The position numbers and the translations under genes were made by a program. This document shows positions 62,601 through 64,000 of a DNA stretch of 64,000 nucleotides, in pieces (position 1 is the stretch's first letter; every line of letters starts with the position of its first letter). Source of the stretch: Candidatus Aalborgicola bjergmarkensis (lineage in GTDB: Bacteria; Pseudomonadota; Gammaproteobacteria; Burkholderiales; Burkholderiaceae_C); the NCBI GenBank assembly GCA_016708725.1, contig JADJFE010000017.1, forward strand, positions 1-64,000. Direction: 5' to 3'. The notes under the pieces are model-generated. The model did no database searches, had not been told where the DNA came from, and saw only the letters and a list, made by a program, of their open reading frames with translations.

Positions 62601-64000
62601 AACTCTATCTCGACCCAGGGATACAGGCCGGCATGGAGAGCGGAGAGTTTCAGTTCGTCAGCTATCTTCTGCTGTACGGCAAGACGATCAATCGGTTTTT
62701 TCTCGGTGCGCCACTTTCGCAACAAAGGGCTACTGCGGAGGAATCCCTGGTATTCACGCGCAAGGTAAAGAACCATCTCGCGACCGATTCAATTCACGGT
62801 GCCAGATCCGTCATAGCCAATCTCTGCGGCGACACGGCTTCTGCGGACAGTTTTGACCTTGAAGGCACCAACGAGGACGAATACCTGGGTATATGTAGTC
62901 AACATAACGGCAACTCTTCGCTTGCGCTCTACCATGCGCTCAAGGCACAGGCACTTTACCTGCATGGTCGCTATGAAGCTGCCAACGTGAGCATCGAAAA
63001 AGCCGTGGCGCTCAAAAAGTACATTGCGTCATACAGTACCGAAGCAGAACTGTGTTACTACCATTCACTTATTTTGCTCGCGCTTGACGACCAGATACCC
63101 AGACCGACGATAAACATGAAAGTAGCGTCAAACCAGAAATTACTGGGAACTTGGGCCGGATTCTGTACCGACAACTTTCTGCACAAGTGGAAACTGGTCG
63201 AAGCCGAAAGATACCGTGTCGAGGGAAGAATTGCCGAAGCAATCGCCAACTACGACAAGGCGATCGACTTGGCCACAACAAGCGGTTTTGTCCATGACGA
63301 AGCGTTGGCCAATGAACTGGCCGGCCGATTCTGGCTCGAACGAGGCAAAACCGAGTTCGCCGCCATCCATCTACGCCATGCCTACGCTTGCTACGATCTC
63401 TGGGGTGCGCGCCGCAAATTGGCCGACCTCGACTCCATATATGCCAACATTTTGAGCCGAAAACGTTTGATCGATCCATCGACAGACACCGTCATTTCCT
63501 CGCATCCCGGAGCCACGTACACAACAACGCGGGCAAATATTTCGATGGATCTTGACGCAGTCATAAAGGCATCCCAGGTGTTTGCGGGCGAGATAAATCT
63601 CACCGAGTTGAAACGCAAGATAATGAACATCGCCATTGCCAACGCAGGAGCTGACAGTGGCTTCCTGATACTGGCAAATGAGGGCAACCTGATGATAGAG
63701 GCTCAGGTAACGTCAGAATCGAGCGATGTCAATGACTTGCCATCCATTCCACTTGACGACATCGGACCTGTGGTCGCTTCGCTGCCGATTCCACGTTCCA
63801 TCATCAACTACGTGTCCCGTAGCGGCGCTTCGGTCATCCTGCCCGATGCCACGAAAGATGAGCGGTTCAACCGCGATCCGTACATTGTTGCCCACAAGCC
63901 CAAGTCCGTGTTGTGCCTGCCTTTGACGCATAAAGGTAAGCTGGCGGGAATTCTCTACCTCGAAAATAATTTAGCATCTGACGCGTTTACGGTCGACAGA
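59615..64000 (+). CDS. Ser/Thr kinase - AAA ATPase - GAF hybrid sensor protein (3' end outside window)
   Basis: An open frame of 1462 codons runs without a stop from the ATG at 59615 to the right edge. Residues 1-270 form a Hanks-type kinase: VILKVL (Lys32), HKDVNPSN (122-129, Asp124 catalytic), IDFGIATR (Asp143), PYIAPEQTGR. An AAA_16/STAND-type ATPase follows, with Walker A SGHSGIGKTSLVREI (about 322-336) and Walker B PLVVFLDDLQWADLATL (about 447-463). A long helical TPR-like region comes next, and a GAF domain starts near 1330 (ADSGFLILANEGNLMIEAQV, VSRSGASVILPDA). Such proteins usually end in a histidine kinase or GGDEF domain, which would lie beyond the edge. Confidence 0.93.
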   Translation, partial: MKPVFKELLSENQSCIVYRSIREQDGQPVILKVLREDMLTAETLSRYRHEFELLRQLDLEGVVRVLDIERSSSGCCLTLEDIGAESLKTLLTKGHLALTEFLDIAIKCSGALAEIHLANIIHKDVNPSNIIYNPVSGQLQFIDFGIATRLPRLTPALTNPHQIEGTLPYIAPEQTGRMNRSLDYRADFYSLGASFYELLTGNPPFSASDSADMVYCHIAKHAQPLNRVDPSIPEALANLVAKLLAKNAEDRYQSAWAIKTDLEECRRQLTLSGHIENFPLARHDVPHRFQVSQHLYGRELLIDQLMRVFAAGHIQRQMVLISGHSGIGKTSLVREIYKPLTRVGSTFIAGKFDQFQKLTPYSALVAAFRDLVRQTLSSTEETLADIRRQLRDALGSSGQVITNVISDVELLIGPQSAVPNLPAAESQNRFNHLFQQFIQVFCTAERPLVVFLDDLQWADLATLKLLESLMSSAQMKHLVLLGAYRDNEVGPTHPLMISISVLRDNNAPLEEIHLTPLTREDTAQMIADTLFSSKRQVAALADLAFRKTQGNPFFVNQLLKEFYKEGLIEFRHDAQDGSGQLGWHWDMDKISTVGLADNVVDLMLSLLNKLPTQTREALRLAACIGNSFGLDTLAIIQQCDTDRVLADLMPALQNELIEDQSKGETFQRFRFVHDRVQQAAYSLIEDAQRKLIHLGIGRLLLGKLTEQELNERLFEVADHLNVGREHIVDTGEITGLIKINLLAGKQAKQANAYHAALGYLEVTAACLTEDYWLHHYEIAHDLFRARADTHYLNGDFAASMSDIALVRQHARSALEQADICALLITEYTMLGRNEEAVAVAREALALLGIEVPADGLRSALESEVVQIKDVLRDRSIASLINLPPMKDPCFVTAMKVLMPAHTAAYFAGMRDLYGWFLAKMTILSMTYGQTPESLKGYASFGGILCSDFGEPREGYEFAKLAIKLTERYHDNGLKCRACVIMISFVNHWVRHAREAELYLDPGIQAGMESGEFQFVSYLLLYGKTINRFFLGAPLSQQRATAEESLVFTRKVKNHLATDSIHGARSVIANLCGDTASADSFDLEGTNEDEYLGICSQHNGNSSLALYHALKAQALYLHGRYEAANVSIEKAVALKKYIASYSTEAELCYYHSLILLALDDQIPRPTINMKVASNQKLLGTWAGFCTDNFLHKWKLVEAERYRVEGRIAEAIANYDKAIDLATTSGFVHDEALANELAGRFWLERGKTEFAAIHLRHAYACYDLWGARRKLADLDSIYANILSRKRLIDPSTDTVISSHPGATYTTTRANISMDLDAVIKASQVFAGEINLTELKRKIMNIAIANAGADSGFLILANEGNLMIEAQVTSESSDVNDLPSIPLDDIGPVVASLPIPRSIINYVSRSGASVILPDATKDERFNRDPYIVAHKPKSVLCLPLTHKGKLAGILYLENNLASDAFTVDR

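Noticed and set aside
1..64000. CRISPR array
   Set aside because: No regularly spaced repeats of suitable length were found. The repeats seen are dispersed, tandem or inverted.

Overview
The window looks like chromosome from a flagellated betaproteobacterium, probably order Burkholderiales and close to Comamonadaceae. This is inferred from the flagellar gene order and the style of the proteins and intergenic repeats. No 16S gene or other decisive marker is present. Layout: (1) 1-5.57 kb is a decayed or poorly resolved stretch holding a gcvP remnant, a broken PKD-type lipoprotein gene, a broken exported-protein gene, flgN, flgM behind a near-perfect sigma-28 promoter, and a frameshifted flgA. 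(2) 5.74-16.54 kb is an intact flagellar run, flgBCDEFGHIJKL, encoding rod, hook, L and P rings, rod-cap/muramidase and hook-filament junction. (3) 16.58-20.04 kb has an exported protein, a DUF1902 protein, a DUF1640 coiled-coil protein, a HicB-type protein, an RHH/PIN toxin-antitoxin pair and one copy of a MITE-like inverted-repeat element. (4) 20.1-26.06 kb is a 1984-residue alpha-2-macroglobulin with an intact thioester motif.

A tRNA-Pro(GGG) gene at 26101-26177 is the attachment site of an 18.9 kb integrative island (26133-44997), bounded by an exact 45 bp duplication of the tRNA 3' end. Its tyrosine integrase faces inward beside attR, and matching arm-type repeats lie near both ends. The island carries an AlpA, a primase and a helicase as a replication module, LexA-controlled umuDC, a small-terminase relic, a NADAR cassette, a decayed repeat-built zincin 'polyvalent' protein, a nearly T-free 125 base tract, and an uncharacterised four-gene operon (31831-34704) that is the best candidate for an undescribed system.

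A second integrative element (about 45.1-55.0 kb) follows directly. It has a P4-type integrase, three stacked terminators, AlpA, a structured leader resembling C4/P4 antisense immunity RNAs, a DUF3102 protein, a CHC2 primase, a RepA-like helicase and SSB. One of its genes is split by an ISAs1-family insertion with a clean 10 bp target duplication, so the original reading frame can be rebuilt. Beyond it lie a ParB relic, a truncated IS607-type element, and a two-gene AAA ATPase plus PD-(D/E)xK nuclease operon (56862-58543) that looks like a defence module.

From 58.5 to 59.6 kb there is a second MITE-like copy, a 38-residue pbpC remnant, a 41 bp tandem duplication and three direct repeats. These precede a very large gene open to the right edge (59615-64000) encoding a Ser/Thr kinase, AAA ATPase and GAF sensor protein. 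Several genes carry frameshifts, which are concentrated left of 5.4 kb and in the ISAs1 transposase. Real decay and consensus error cannot be separated from this sequence alone.
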